The notes beneath the pieces are model-generated. The model searched no databases and had not been told where the DNA came from. It saw only the letters and a program-made list of their open reading frames with translations. Positions 51,995-62,815 of a stretch of DNA of 64,000 nucleotides are shown one piece after another. The DNA is from Entophlyctis helioformis (taxonomy: Eukaryota; Chytridiomycota; Chytridiomycetes; Chytridiales; Chytriomycetaceae): contig JAHLKH010000080.1 of the NCBI GenBank assembly GCA_025526915.1, positions 1-64,000 on the forward strand. Direction: 5' to 3'. The first letter of the stretch is position 1. Every line of letters begins with the position of its first letter. Made by a program: the position numbers and the translations under genes.

Positions 51995-53242
51995 ATGGCC
52001 GGCCTGGGCGTTGCTGGCCACCGCGATGCAATCACAGCAGAGTGTCTGCATGTGGCAGGGTCGCACGCAGTGCCGCACCTCCCGCCGCTGCCGGCTCTTG
52101 TCCAACCAGACGACCCACCTGCGTGGACAGCGACCAGCATCGTGCTCCCACAGTACGCTTCAGAGATGGCACGACTGCAGGCAGCTCGTGTCGTCAAGGC
52201 AGACAACCTATGGGACCTCTTCCTTCCAGAACTGCGCGACCGGATCTTTGGGTTTGTCGGCCCGCTCACGCAGTTCCTGTGCGGCCGGCTCGGCCACCCG
52301 TCGCTGCTGTCCATGGGAACCAAACGCGCCATCTACGCCGACGCCTTTGACCTCAACTGGCGCGGCGATCTGCGGTTGCTGCCAAACGCCAGCCTCGACA
52401 CGGCAGACGTGCTGCGCATCTCCACCCGAGATATGTACGGCCGCGTGTGGACGCGGTTCCGCCACATGAGCGTGCGCGAGCGTTTGGTGCAGGCGCCGAT
52501 GCGACACATGTGGCTGGAATGCGTGCCGCCCGACTGGCGACGCGTGGGACTGGCGGTTCTCGCACTGCGTGGCGGGCATCTGGAGTATCTCAAGCATCTG
52601 CTGCGATGCCGCGTCGTGAGTGTGCCGCAGCTCGACGAGTGCTGTGTGGAGTGGTGCAAGAAACCAGCGCGGCTGTCTGCGGTGGATTATGCAGCGTCGC
52701 ACGGACGGCTTGAGATTGTGCAGTTCCTGGTGTCCACAGGCAAGGCGAGCATGACGGCACGCACGATGGATATCGCGGCAGAGAGCGGCAGCCTGGATCT
52801 GGTGAAATGGCTGCATGCCAACAGTGGTGCGGGGTGCACGACCGACGCAATGAATGGCGCGGCCATCTACGGCCACCTGCACATCGTCCAATGGCTGCAC
52901 GCCAACCGCCACGAAGGATGCACAACACGCGCCATGGATATCGCTGCAATGCAAGGCCATCTACATGTTGTGCAGTTTCTGCATGCCAACCGGCCAGAAG
53001 GGTGCACGGTTGGCGCAGTCGATCTGGCAGCGCGCAACGGCCACACGCATGTTGTGGCGTGGCTGCTGCAAAACCGGCTTGAGGGATGCTCGCTGTACGG
53101 CGTTGCCGAGGCACGCACGGACAAGATTGCGCACGTCCTGGTGGCCGGCATGTCGCCCGGCCGCCGCCAAGAGATTCTCAACGAGGCTGTCTTTACCAAC
53201 AACCGCGTCGCCCTGGATCGGCTGCTCAGACTGTCCCAGTGA
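51995..53242 (+). CDS. F-box/ankyrin-repeat protein, paralogue D
   Basis: Intronless, 415 aa from the first in-frame ATG at 51995 (MAGLGVAGHRDAITAE). The shared block SEMARLQAARVVKADNLWDL precedes the F-box-like LFLPELRDRIFGFVGPLTQFLC. Ankyrin-like repeats follow: VDYAASHGRLEIVQFLVSTG, MDIAAESGSLDLVKWLHANS, MNGAAIYGHLHIVQWLHANR, MDIAAMQGHLHVVQFLHANR and VDLAARNGHTHVVAWLLQNR. The 33-residue period is regular, with E-G-C-T at the turns. It likely recruits substrates to an SCF ligase. It is the cleanest of the four paralogues. Confidence 0.82.
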   Translation: MAGLGVAGHRDAITAECLHVAGSHAVPHLPPLPALVQPDDPPAWTATSIVLPQYASEMARLQAARVVKADNLWDLFLPELRDRIFGFVGPLTQFLCGRLGHPSLLSMGTKRAIYADAFDLNWRGDLRLLPNASLDTADVLRISTRDMYGRVWTRFRHMSVRERLVQAPMRHMWLECVPPDWRRVGLAVLALRGGHLEYLKHLLRCRVVSVPQLDECCVEWCKKPARLSAVDYAASHGRLEIVQFLVSTGKASMTARTMDIAAESGSLDLVKWLHANSGAGCTTDAMNGAAIYGHLHIVQWLHANRHEGCTTRAMDIAAMQGHLHVVQFLHANRPEGCTVGAVDLAARNGHTHVVAWLLQNRLEGCSLYGVAEARTDKIAHVLVAGMSPGRRQEILNEAVFTNNRVALDRLLRLSQ

Positions 53243-53472
53243 TCTCTCAGATCCCACTCTCGCATGCAATGAAGGATGTGCCGCCGTTGTAGGGAAGCTC
53301 GTGGCAGATGCACCGGCCTGGTGACGCTGGAGAGCGGAGCAGGCTGCAGGCACCGAGCGTTCCTTGTGCGTCTCCTTATAGGATCGCAGCCAGCCAGATA
53401 CGCGCGGGATTATCTGATCCGCGTCGACATGTCGCCATCTGCAGCGAGCACTTGCCGCCGCAACACAAACAC

Positions 53473-55949
53473 ATGCAGCTGCTGCTCCGCACGGCCCGCA
53501 CGGCCCGCCTGGCGCACCCGCACGCCCGTGTCGGCGCTGCCGCCCATGCGCCGTCGTCTGCGGCCGCGCACTCCCGCCTGCACCTCATTACCCTGCATGC
53601 TCCACAAGCCCAAGCGCCTCATACCGCAGCCGCACGCCGCAGCCTGTCGCTCTCGCCGAGCAGCCTCGTTCGTCACAGCAGCACGCTGCGTCTGTGCCTG
53701 CGTCCCAAGCAGCATGTGCAGCAGCATGTGCAACAGCACCGTCCCCAGCCGATGCTGCCTCTGCTCGCATCCAATCTGTCGAGCAGCCGCCTGCTGTCGT
53801 CGTCGTCCAAGTCTCTCCACAGCCATGGTGGCGGCCCGTCCATCATCGTCACCGAGCTCGAAGACAACGGCACCAACAACAAGGACAACGCCGGCGGCAA
53901 GACGCCAGACGCGGCCGACAAGGCCGTGGGCAAGGCCAGCCAGCCCGGCACGTCGTGGCGCTCCGACCTGCAGATCATCCGCGAGCTCATCAAGTACATC
54001 TGGCCCAAGGGCGACTGGGCCGTCAAGTCGCGCGTTGTCATTGCGCTGTCGCTGCTCATCAGCGGCAAGCTCCTCAACGTGTCCGTTCCGCTCTTCTTCA
54101 AGCAGATCATCGACACCCTCAATACCCACGTCCCGGCCGTGTCGCTCGTCACGTCCACCGGCGAGCCGTCGGTGCTTGCAGTCGCTGGTACCGTGCTCAT
54201 TGGGTACGGCGCAGCGCGTCTTGGATCGGCTGTTTTCCAGGAACTGCGCAATGCCGTGTTTGGCAGCGTGGCGCAGCGTGCCATCCGGTCGGCTGCACGG
54301 GCCATCTTCTACCACCTGCAGCAGCTGGACCTCACGTTCCACCTCGGTCGGCAGACGGGCGGGCTTGTGCGTGCCATTGATCGCGGCACCAAAGGCATCA
54401 ACCAGATCCTGTCGTCGGTGGTGTTCCACATTGTGCCGACCGGCTTTGAGATTGCCGTCGTGTGCGGCATTCTGACGTACTCGTACGGACCCGTGTACGC
54501 AGGCGTGACCATCGCCACCATGGTGGCGTATTCGGCGTTCACGTTCATCACGACCGCGTGGCGCATGCAGTTCCGCAAGCACATGAACCAGGCCGACAAT
54601 GCCGCCGCGGCCACGGCGACCGACTCGCTGCTCAACTACGAGGCCGTCAAGCATTTCGGCAACGAAAAGTTTGAGCTCGAGCGGTACGACAAGAGCCTTG
54701 CCAAGTACGAGGTGGCGGCGATCAAGACGTCCACGTCGCTGGCGTTCCTCAATGCGGGCCAGAACGCTATCTTCTCGGTCGCGCTCACTGCCATGATGTG
54801 GATGGCATCGCAGGGCGTGCTTGCCGGCGCGCTCACGGTCGGCGACCTCGTCATGATCAACGGCCTCGTGTTCCAGCTCTCCGTGCCGCTCAACTTCCTC
54901 GGCATGGTGTACAGAGAAACGCGGCAGTCGCTCATGGACATGGACGTCATGTTCAGGCTGCACCGCATCCGCAGCAAGGTGACGGCCCCTGCGGATGCGC
55001 CGCCGCTGATGCTCACCTCTGGCCACGGCGGCGGCGAGATTGTGTTTGACAATGTGACGTTTGGCTACACGCCCGACCGCCCCATCCTGTCCAACATCTC
55101 CTTTACCATCCCGGCCGGCCGCCGCGTGGCGTTTGTCGGTCCCTCGGGCTGCGGCAAGTCGACCATCTTACGGCTGCTGTTCCGCTTCTACGACCCAGCG
55201 GCCGGCTCCATCCGCATCGACGGCCAGGATATCACCGGCGTGAATCTCGAGTCGCTGCGCGGCAGCATGGGCGTCGTGCCCCAGGACACGATCCTGTTCA
55301 ACCAGACGGTCATGTACAACATCAAGTACGGCCGGCCGGATGCCAGTGATGACGAGGTCGTGGAGGCGGCGCGCAAGGCTGCTGTGCATGATGTCATTGT
55401 CGAGCGGTTCCCCAAGGGATACGAGACGCGTGTCGGCGAGCGCGGACTGATGATCAGTGGCGGCGAGAAGCAGCGTGTGCAGTTGGCGCGCGTGTTCCTA
55501 AAGGTAAGCCGGCTTTACCTGGCAAGTACCGGTTTGCTTTACCGTGCGTATGCTGACAGATGGGATATGTGCATGTGCGTGTTTAGGATGCGCCGATCAT
55601 GCTGTTTGATGAGGCAACGTCGGCGCTAGACAACACGACCGAGACGGCCATCATGGCGACCATCAGACGGTACCTGACCACATCGCCGCAGCCGCACCAC
55701 ACTCTGGCATCCACAACTGCGGCACCGGCAGACGAGCCAGCCGACTACAGCCACCTGCCGTCCAGACGCACAGCCATCTTTATTGCACACCGGCTGAGCA
55801 CGATTGCAGACTGCGACGATATCTTTGTGCTGGACAATGGGGCGGTGGTCGAGCATGGCACGCACGTGGCGTTGCTGCGCGCTGGCGGATTGTACTCGCG
55901 CATGTGGGCTGCACAGCACCATGGCGGCCCACACGCCGACTCGGCCTGA
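53473..55949 (+). CDS. ATM1: Mitochondrial ABC transporter ATM1 (ABCB7 type)
   Basis: Exons 53473-55503 and 55587-55949 give 797 aa. The start at 53473 ([17 protein letters not shown]) opens a long Arg/Ser/Ala-rich presequence without acids, as expected for mitochondrial import. The half-transporter has six membrane helices from about residue 190 ([20 protein letters not shown] onward) with the family's [20 protein letters not shown]. The nucleotide-binding domain has Walker [12 protein letters not shown]-loop [11 protein letters not shown], the C-loop ISGGEKQR and Walker [13 protein letters not shown], then the H-loop [11 protein letters not shown]1 sits in the inner membrane and exports a glutathione/sulphur compound needed for cytosolic Fe-S cluster assembly. 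An 83-nt intron separates the C-loop from Walker B. Confidence 0.95.
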
Positions 55950-56064
55950 TCTCTCCCGTCTCCCGTCTCCCGCCTCACACTCTTGTTGCGTCATACAGCT
56001 CAGCCAGCGACGATCGAATACACACTTGTAGCACACTTGAAGTGTTTATTGTGTGGCGCGGATA

Positions 56065-59000
56065 TCAGAGGAGGAACAAGAACTGGAGATCTTCCTCTGA
56101 CAGCTGTGTGGAAACGTTAGCCTTGCACAAACACGCACAAGCGACACACGCGTGCGAATGGAACGAGAGAGCCGTGGCGTACCTTGGCCAGCGCGTCCAT
56201 GTCCTTGCCGACTGTCGACTCAAACAAGGCCTTTTTCTTCTCCTGCAGCTGCAGTATGCGACTCTCGATCGAGTTCTCAATGATCATTCTGTGTGTCCAC
56301 CACACGTGAGAACCCACAGTCAGTCGAGACAGCATGGAGCAGAGAATGGGGGATCGAGGCGAGTCGCTCACCTCGTGATCTTGATGGGTCGGTACTGGCC
56401 CAGCCGATGGATACGGTCAAAGGCCTGATCCTCGACGGCGGGATTCCACCACGGATCCATGACTGTGCCACCAAACACAGTCAGACTTACGCGCAGACAC
56501 ACACACAGACACGCAGACACTCATCCCAGACTGACCAAAAACACGGCTCGCTTCCGTCAGGTTGAGTGCAACGCCGCCGGCCTTGAGCGAGACAAGGAAC
56601 ACCGTGATGGTCGGATCGCCCATAAACGACTTGATGACAGTGTCGCGTTGCTCTGGGCCCATGCGGCCATCGAGCTTGACAACGCTGAAGCCAGCGCGGG
56701 AGAGCCGCCACTGGATGAGGTCGAGGAACGCGACAAACTGCGAGAAGACGATGGACTTGGCCGTCGAGTCGTCGCGTTGGAGGGATGTGAGTTCCTCGAC
56801 AAGGGCTGTACAGGACGCACGTGTGAGTGAGTGTGGTGGTGTCTCGTGGTCGGCGAGCGCAATAGGATAGACACCAGAGAGCAAGCACCGACCTTCGATC
56901 TTGGTGCTGCTGCGCCAGTTGGCGAGATCCATGTAGTTTACAATGCTGCTGCGCATCCCGCCGCCAGCGCCGCCACTACCGCCATCCTCGGGACGCGTCA
57001 TCTCGGGTTGCGTCAGGTCAATCGACAGCCCGCGGAAACACACTGGACACTTTGGCGGCTGGTGCGACGGCGCCGACTGCACGTACTGGCGGGCATCCTC
57101 GCGACAGAACACGTGTTTGCATTTGCTGATAATGGCGTCTTCGGCTTCCTCCTGGCACAGCCCGCACACCAGACGCTCCTTGGCCGTCTTGTCGCCCATG
57201 GCGAGCTTGATCGTGACAAGGTCCGGGTGGTTGGCAGCCAGCCGCATCCGGCTCAGGAGCGAGAAGATGTTGGCGTAGTTGTTGAGCGTTGTTCCAGCCT
57301 GCACATACGTGTTGAACGTGCGCGTAGAGTCCGTGTACAGCGAGTCGTACAGCTCCTCCTCGGCCGCATTGAAGACGTCGCGGCGCACGACAACGACGCG
57401 CGGCGGAAGACCGAGCTCTTCGGTGCGCTCGTTCTTGGTGCGCCGGAGCATGATGCGGTCGAGCAGCACGGTGAGTTTCTGGAACCCGACGACGCCCTCG
57501 CCGACCGCGCCGTACTTTTGGATCGGCTTGAGAATCTCCATGTTCCACCAGCAAAAGTGCTGGTGGCTCGTGTGCCCGCACTGGTCGCAGTGGCTGTGGT
57601 CGCTAAACTTCCAGTGGGCCAGCTTGCAGTCGCACGCGCGGCAAAAGTAGAAGCTGAACGGATCGGCGTTCATGAAGCGGATGAGCGAGTAGAGCTCGCC
57701 GACACGGTTCTGCAGGGGCGTGCCTGTCAGTGTCCATTGGCGTTTGCGGTTGAGCGTAAAGGCTGCACGCGCCGTCGAGCAGCTGCGGTCCTTGATCGCG
57801 TGGGCTTCGTCCAGAATGACGCGTCCCCACTCGATCGAGTGCAGCACGCTGCGCTCCTTGACCAGCTCGCCCTTTCGCTTGACGCCGTAGGTCTCCTTTC
57901 TGAACCCTTGCTCAAGGATCGAGTAGGACGACAGCACAATGTCGTACTCGAGCAGCTCATTGATGGTCTTGGGTCTGTTGGTGCCGTGGAACAGGAGGAC
58001 CTTGAACAGGCCGGGCGTTGTGCGGTTCTTGATCTCGTCCATCCACTGCATGATGGCGACAGTGGGGCAGATGATGAGGTTGGGCCGCACGTCGGGACGG
58101 CTGACCAGGAGCGAGATCATCTGGATGGTCTTGCCCATGCCCATCTCGTCGGCCAGGATGCCACCAGAAAAGCGGCCCTCCTCTTGCGTCTGCAGCCAGT
58201 GCAGACCCTCGAGCTGGAACGGCAGCAGCTTGACGTTGACATCTGCCGGCTGTAGCGACTGCAGCGGCGCAATGATCTCCATCTCGTTCTTGAGCTTGTC
58301 CCACGTGTGCACCAGCTCCGGATGAAAGTCTGGCTTGGGCTGGACAGCAGCAGTGTCAGACCTCATGTAGACAAGTCGCCCGAGCGTGCCAGACAAGCGC
58401 GAATACCTCTTTGGGCTGCTTCTTCCTGCTTCCGCGAGGAGCACGCGAGGCACGACGGCGACTGCGAGCGACTTCTTCCTCCTCTTGCTCTTCTTCTTCC
58501 TCTTCTTCTTCGCCCTCCTCCTCCTCATCATCGTCATCGTCTTCACTGTTGAGATTGCTGTTCCCTTGAGCGGCATCCTCGCCATCGTCGTCGCCATCCT
58601 CGACTGAGCTGACAGCAGCAGAAACCACTGCCGATGCAGGACGGCTGCCCGCACGGCTGCCAGCACGCAGTGCGTCCGTCTCTGGCTGCCACTCGTCCTC
58701 GTCATCATCGTCGTCCTCGTCCTCGTCCTCGCCCACCGCGTCAAACTCGCTGCCACTCGTGTCCCGGCCGCGCTTGGCAGGGGTGCTCTTGAGCGATGCA
58801 CGACGAGCCGGCCGGCCGGTCGCCGATCTGCGTGCCGTTGAATGTGCGACCGGCGATGGCACCGTCGAAGGTGCACGGCTGGCGGGAGCCGTCGATGGCT
58901 GCGACCGCAGCGACGGGCCAGCCGAGCGGCGGGTGCGCTTGCGAGGCGGCGACGCAGGCGGCAGCAGTGTTTCAGCAAAGTCTTCGCTGTCGTCAGCCAG

Positions 59001-59417
59001 CGAGACGTCTGCTGCCGTGAGGATCCTCGACGCCGGCGACCGGATGGTGTCGCTGCCGTTGTCGCTGTCGGCGCCGTCAGGCTCAGCAGGCTCGGCAGGC
59101 GCTGTGGCTGCAGATGGCCGTCTGGATGTGGTTGTGGACGTGCGGGCAGAGCGGGTGCTGCGAGCGGGTGCTGCTCTGCGTGCCGTCGGTGTGCCAGGCT
59201 CGCCCTCAGCGTCAGCACCGCCACTGCCACGACTGGCAGGCGGCTCGGACAGCGGTGCGGTGCGGCCACTGCGGCGGCGGCTGGTGGCAGGTGAAGCAGG
59301 CCGTGAGACGGGCCGTGAGACAGCCTCCACGTCAATGTCGCCGTCGACGCTTGCAGCAGCGCTCGTTGACGCACTCGCTGACACACTCGCCAGCCGTGCC
59401 GATTGCCGCCGTGACAT
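56065..59417 (-). CDS. RAD16: DNA repair helicase RAD16 (SNF2 ATPase with RING insert)
   Basis: Six exons (complement: 58407-59417, 56893-58339, 56536-56805, 56372-56462, 56183-56288, 56065-56103) give 987 aa. The first ~330 residues are Ser/Arg/Pro-rich with acidic runs ([13 protein letters not shown] and a Glu tract). The SNF2 core has [14 protein letters not shown] (motif I), [11 protein letters not shown] (motif II), [13 protein letters not shown] (III), then a Cys/His insert ([30 protein letters not shown]) and a [32 protein letters not shown]. The second lobe has [26 protein letters not shown] and [11 protein letters not shown], ending [12 protein letters not shown]. In yeast RAD16 works with RAD7 in global-genome nucleotide excision repair. 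In the RING, the Cys expected two residues after FCR is Asp. The gene is tail-to-tail with ATM1 and ends LQFLFLL. Confidence 0.93.
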
Positions 59418-59514
59418 GTGCAAGCTCGTGGCAAGTCCGCCCGGTCGGACATATAACGTTTCATTCGACGGCCGCTGGTGCACAACGCAACACGCAACGC
59501 ATGCCGCGAGCGGC

Positions 59515-61997
59515 TCAGTCGTCGTCAGAGTCCACAAACTCGCTGCTCTTGGCGCCCTTTGCGCCAGCGCCCGTGGATGCTGCCGGCTTGGCCTTGCCCT
59601 TGGCCTTGGCTGCTCCTGCCGCAGATCCTGCTCCTGCCCCAGATCCCGCCGCGCTCCTTCCCTTGGCGTCGCCACTCTCCGAGCTCTTGGCCTTCTTGGC
59701 CGGTGCTGCCGCCGGCTCCTCCACCTCATCGTCACCCTCGCCGTCGCTGTCGTCGCGTCGCTTGGACTTGCGCTTCTTCTTGGACGCTGCCAGGTCAGAG
59801 AGTCGGCCGGTCGGTCGGTCGGTCAGATCGTGGCACACACGCATTGCCAGACGCGCTCATGTCACTCACAGCTGTCGTTGCCACCAGCGTCCTCGTCTCC
59901 AGAGCTCTGGTAGTCTTCGCTAAACTCTTCGCCCACATCCGACTCGCTTTCCGCCTCAAAGTCCTCGTCCTCTGATGGCCGAATGCAGTCGTGTCAGTGC
60001 ACGCATCCCCTCTACATGCACACGCACATCATGGCAGCTCCACACTACGCACCACTCGAGTCCTCGTCGCCGTCGCCGTCGCCATCGTCGCCACCGCCCG
60101 ACGCGGCCCCACGAGCGCGCTTGGACCGGCCATTGCTGTCGCTCTCATCTCCGTCATCCTCGTCGTCATCGTTCATGCGGTATCCTGGCCCCTCGTCCGC
60201 AATCTCGTTGCGGATCGGCAGCTTCTTTTCAATGCAAAACGACTCGAGCGGTCCATGCTCCTCGCTGTCCGCCAGCCGCACTCACCGAGTCAGCCTCTCG
60301 ACCAAAGCGGACAGCCAAGTGTGCACAGTCAAAGCAAGCCGCTTACCGAGAAATGCTCGAAAAGGTGTACTCGACGCCGCTGTTGAGACTGAACCGCACC
60401 TCAAACGTCTTGGTCGACGACGACGAGCCAGACGACACGCGCGCAAACGTCACGGCCGCAATCTCGCTAAACGCAAAGAAGATGGGCGGCTTCGGGATCG
60501 ACAAGAACGACTTGTCGAGCGGGTACAGAATCGCCTCGTTGGCCTTTTGCGACGCCTTGAGCCCCGTCTGTCCGTGTGCAGAGCGGTACTGCAGCGACTC
60601 CTTGGTGACGTTGCGGCCCGTCAGGCCCTTGAACACGTCGCTCACCACCTCGTAAAGCGGGCCGTCGTAGCTCTTTTGCAGCCGGCCCGCGTACTTGGTC
60701 TCGAGCAGCTCGTTGGACAGGCTCAGGTCAATCTCAATCTCGTCCTCGCGGCCAAACTGGAACACCAGGTACGGGTAGCGCGTCTGGCCCTGGCGCACGG
60801 GCGGGTCGAGGCCAATGACAAACACGTAGTGTAAGTCGTCGGGCTTGGGCAGCAGGAACATGCGCTTGATGGACGTGTACAGGATCTTGTAGTCGTGGCT
60901 CTTGCCGCGCAGACGCAGAAACGTCTCGTGCATGTCCACCACAAAGCGGCCGCGCGGCGTGACGCACAGCAGCTCCGAGAAGCTGACAATCGCCTCGCCC
61001 TGGATCGTGCCCATGTCGGCCTTTTGCTTGATCGTCTCGCAGAACAGCGCTGCGGCGGTGAGCGCCTCGCCGTCGTCGCCATACACAACCTGCTGCGCCT
61101 CGTGCGGGATCTCGCCCTCCTCGCGGCCATCGGTAAGCTCAATCGTGTCGTCATCGCCGTCCTCCTTCTTGTCCTTGAACTGCCGACGGCCCTCGTCGTC
61201 TTCGTCCACCTGCCCGGCCGTCACCATGCCAGGCACAAAGAACCGGATCTCGACGAGCGTGTCTTCCTGTGCACGGCGGCCAGGTGCCGACGGCGCAGAG
61301 GTTGGCGCAAACTCGATCGACACCTCGTTCTTGCCGCCGACGGCCGTGTTGGCCACCTGCGTCAGCGGCACTTCAAAGGCGAGCTTCTTGGCCACGTTGA
61401 ACGAGAGCGTGCTCGACTGGAAGTCGACGGTGCCCCAGTTGTAGCCCTTGATGGACACATCGACGGGGTCGAGGGCCTTGCCATAAAACTCTTTGCCAAT
61501 CGACACCAGGTGGTCGTATGCCTGCCATGCCATGCCATGCCATCCAGAAGCGCTTGTTGTCAGCAGCACGTTCGGACAAGCAGCCAGGCCTTTTGAGCTG
61601 GTGAACAGGCCAGACAGCACAGAAGACAGCACAGAAGACAGCACATATACACACACGCACCTCTTTGGAGAAGCCGTCAAACATGTAGACGCTCGAGTTG
61701 TTGTGGCCGATGCGCAGCCGGTGCCCTCTGGCGACCCGCAGCCACTTGAGCTCCTTGATGTCTGCCGCGGGAATCGTCGTGATCTCGCCCGTGGCCTGGT
61801 TCTTCCAGCCCACGCCGGCAGCCGACAGCTTGAACAGGCCGACCGCCTGTGCGGCCAAGCGAGGACGAGCAGGCTGTGTTAGCAAGCGTGCGGATGGCTG
61901 CATGGCAAGGCAGCTAGGCAGCCAGCCAGCGGGCAGGTACCTGCGGGCCGTTTGTGGTTCCCAGAAAGATGCCGTCAAAGTCTTTCTTTCCGCTCAT
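59515..61997 (-). CDS. POB3: FACT histone chaperone subunit POB3 (SSRP1-like, no HMG box)
   Basis: Six exons (complement: 61941-61997, 61661-61846, 60347-61521, 60053-60264, 59870-59971, 59515-59786) give 667 aa. The N-terminus MSGKKDFDGIFLG and LSAAGVGWKNQATGE start the POB3 dimerisation domain; KELKWLRVARGHRLRIG and KGYNWGTVDFQ follow. Next comes an acidic linker (DEDDEGRRQFKDKKEDGDDD), then the tandem PH-like middle domain with SFSELLCVTPRGRFVVDMHE, FLRLRGKSHDYKILYTSI and LPKPDDLHYVFVIGLDPPVR. Acidic runs (DDDEDDGDESDS and EDEDFEAESESD) precede a basic Lys/Arg-rich end (SKKKRKSKRRDD) and an Ala/Gly/Lys tail ending in DDD. There is no HMG box, as in fungal POB3. With SPT16 it handles H2A-H2B and H3-H4 during transcription and replication. 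Confidence 0.95.
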
Positions 61998-62194
61998 GGC
62001 CAGATGTTGAGTTGTAGGCAAAGCCCTCGCTTCATTCGAACTGCGCTGGCCCATCTGCGCTGGCCCACACCGGCGGCGGCATCGCCAGGCAGGCAGGTGC
62101 ACGCACTGGTGCACAAGGCGGCAGATCTGCTCCGTGTATGTCTGCCCCTCCATCCATCCGTCTGCCCATCTGCCCATCTGCCCATCTACCCCTG

Positions 62195-62410
62195 CTAGAA
62201 ATCGTCAATGATCTCAAAGTACAGGCCTTGGAGGCTCGCCGACGCCGGAAAGGGCACGTTCAGTGCATCGGCCACCGGCTGCATGCGAGCCTGCGAGTCA
62301 GCCAGTCAGCCAGCCAGCCATTCAGCCAGTCAGTCAGTCATATGCCATATGCGCCGCATGGCTGTGAATGCATGCAGCCGCCCAGACTTACCAGCGACCG
62401 ACCCGCACCG

Positions 62411-62443
<33 letters not shown>

Positions 62444-62685
62444 CCGGCAGACGCAGACGCAGACGCAGACGACGGTGGTGATGCTGGCGCCGGTCCGCTG
62501 GGTGTGCCGGCAGCAGCGCTCGAGGCTGCCGTAAACAGCGGCGACGACCGCGGGCAGTGTGCTGATGCAGCGCTTGCTGCAAACGCCGCAAACAGCCTGC
62601 TGCTGTTGCTGCCTGTGAACGCAGTGTGTGCTCTTGCTGCTTGTGCTCCTGCTGTTGCCGCTGCCCGTGCTGTTCGCGAGATCAT
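62195..62685 (-). CDS. Small putative mitochondrial protein, unknown function
   Basis: Exons 62392-62685 and 62195-62290 (complement) give 129 aa; an in-frame ATG upstream (MFLSSNIIHH, about 62737) would add ~18 residues. I do not recognise it. Residues 1-40 (MISRTARAAATAGAQAARAH) are Arg/Ala/Ser-rich without acids, like a mitochondrial presequence. Residues ~70-95 are an Ala-Ser dipeptide run coded by a GCAGAC hexanucleotide repeat. The second exon reads ARMQPVADALNVPFP, then SLQGLYFEIIDDF at the end. The splice signals GTAAGT and GCAG are good and in phase. The conserved-looking end suggests a real gene; a chance frame is still possible. Confidence 0.5.
62404..62472. repeat. GCAGAC hexanucleotide repeat within coding exon
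   Basis: Two blocks of GCAGAC units separated by GCACCG, within exon 1 of the small gene at 62195-62685. Read on the minus strand they code Ala-Ser pairs. The repeat length keeps the frame. Confidence 0.85.
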
Positions 62686-62815
62686 GGTGTTGAATCGAGG
62701 GGCACGATGATGAATAATATTGGACGACAAAAACATCATGGACTGGCAGGTATAAAGAGCACCATGTAAGAGAGAGGAAGGAGACAGAGAGAAACACACG
62801 GTGGATGGAAGAGCA

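Noticed and set aside
61998..62194. Extra 5' exon of POB3
   Set aside because: The ATG at 61997 already gives the usual POB3 N-terminus, and the upstream bases lack coding character.
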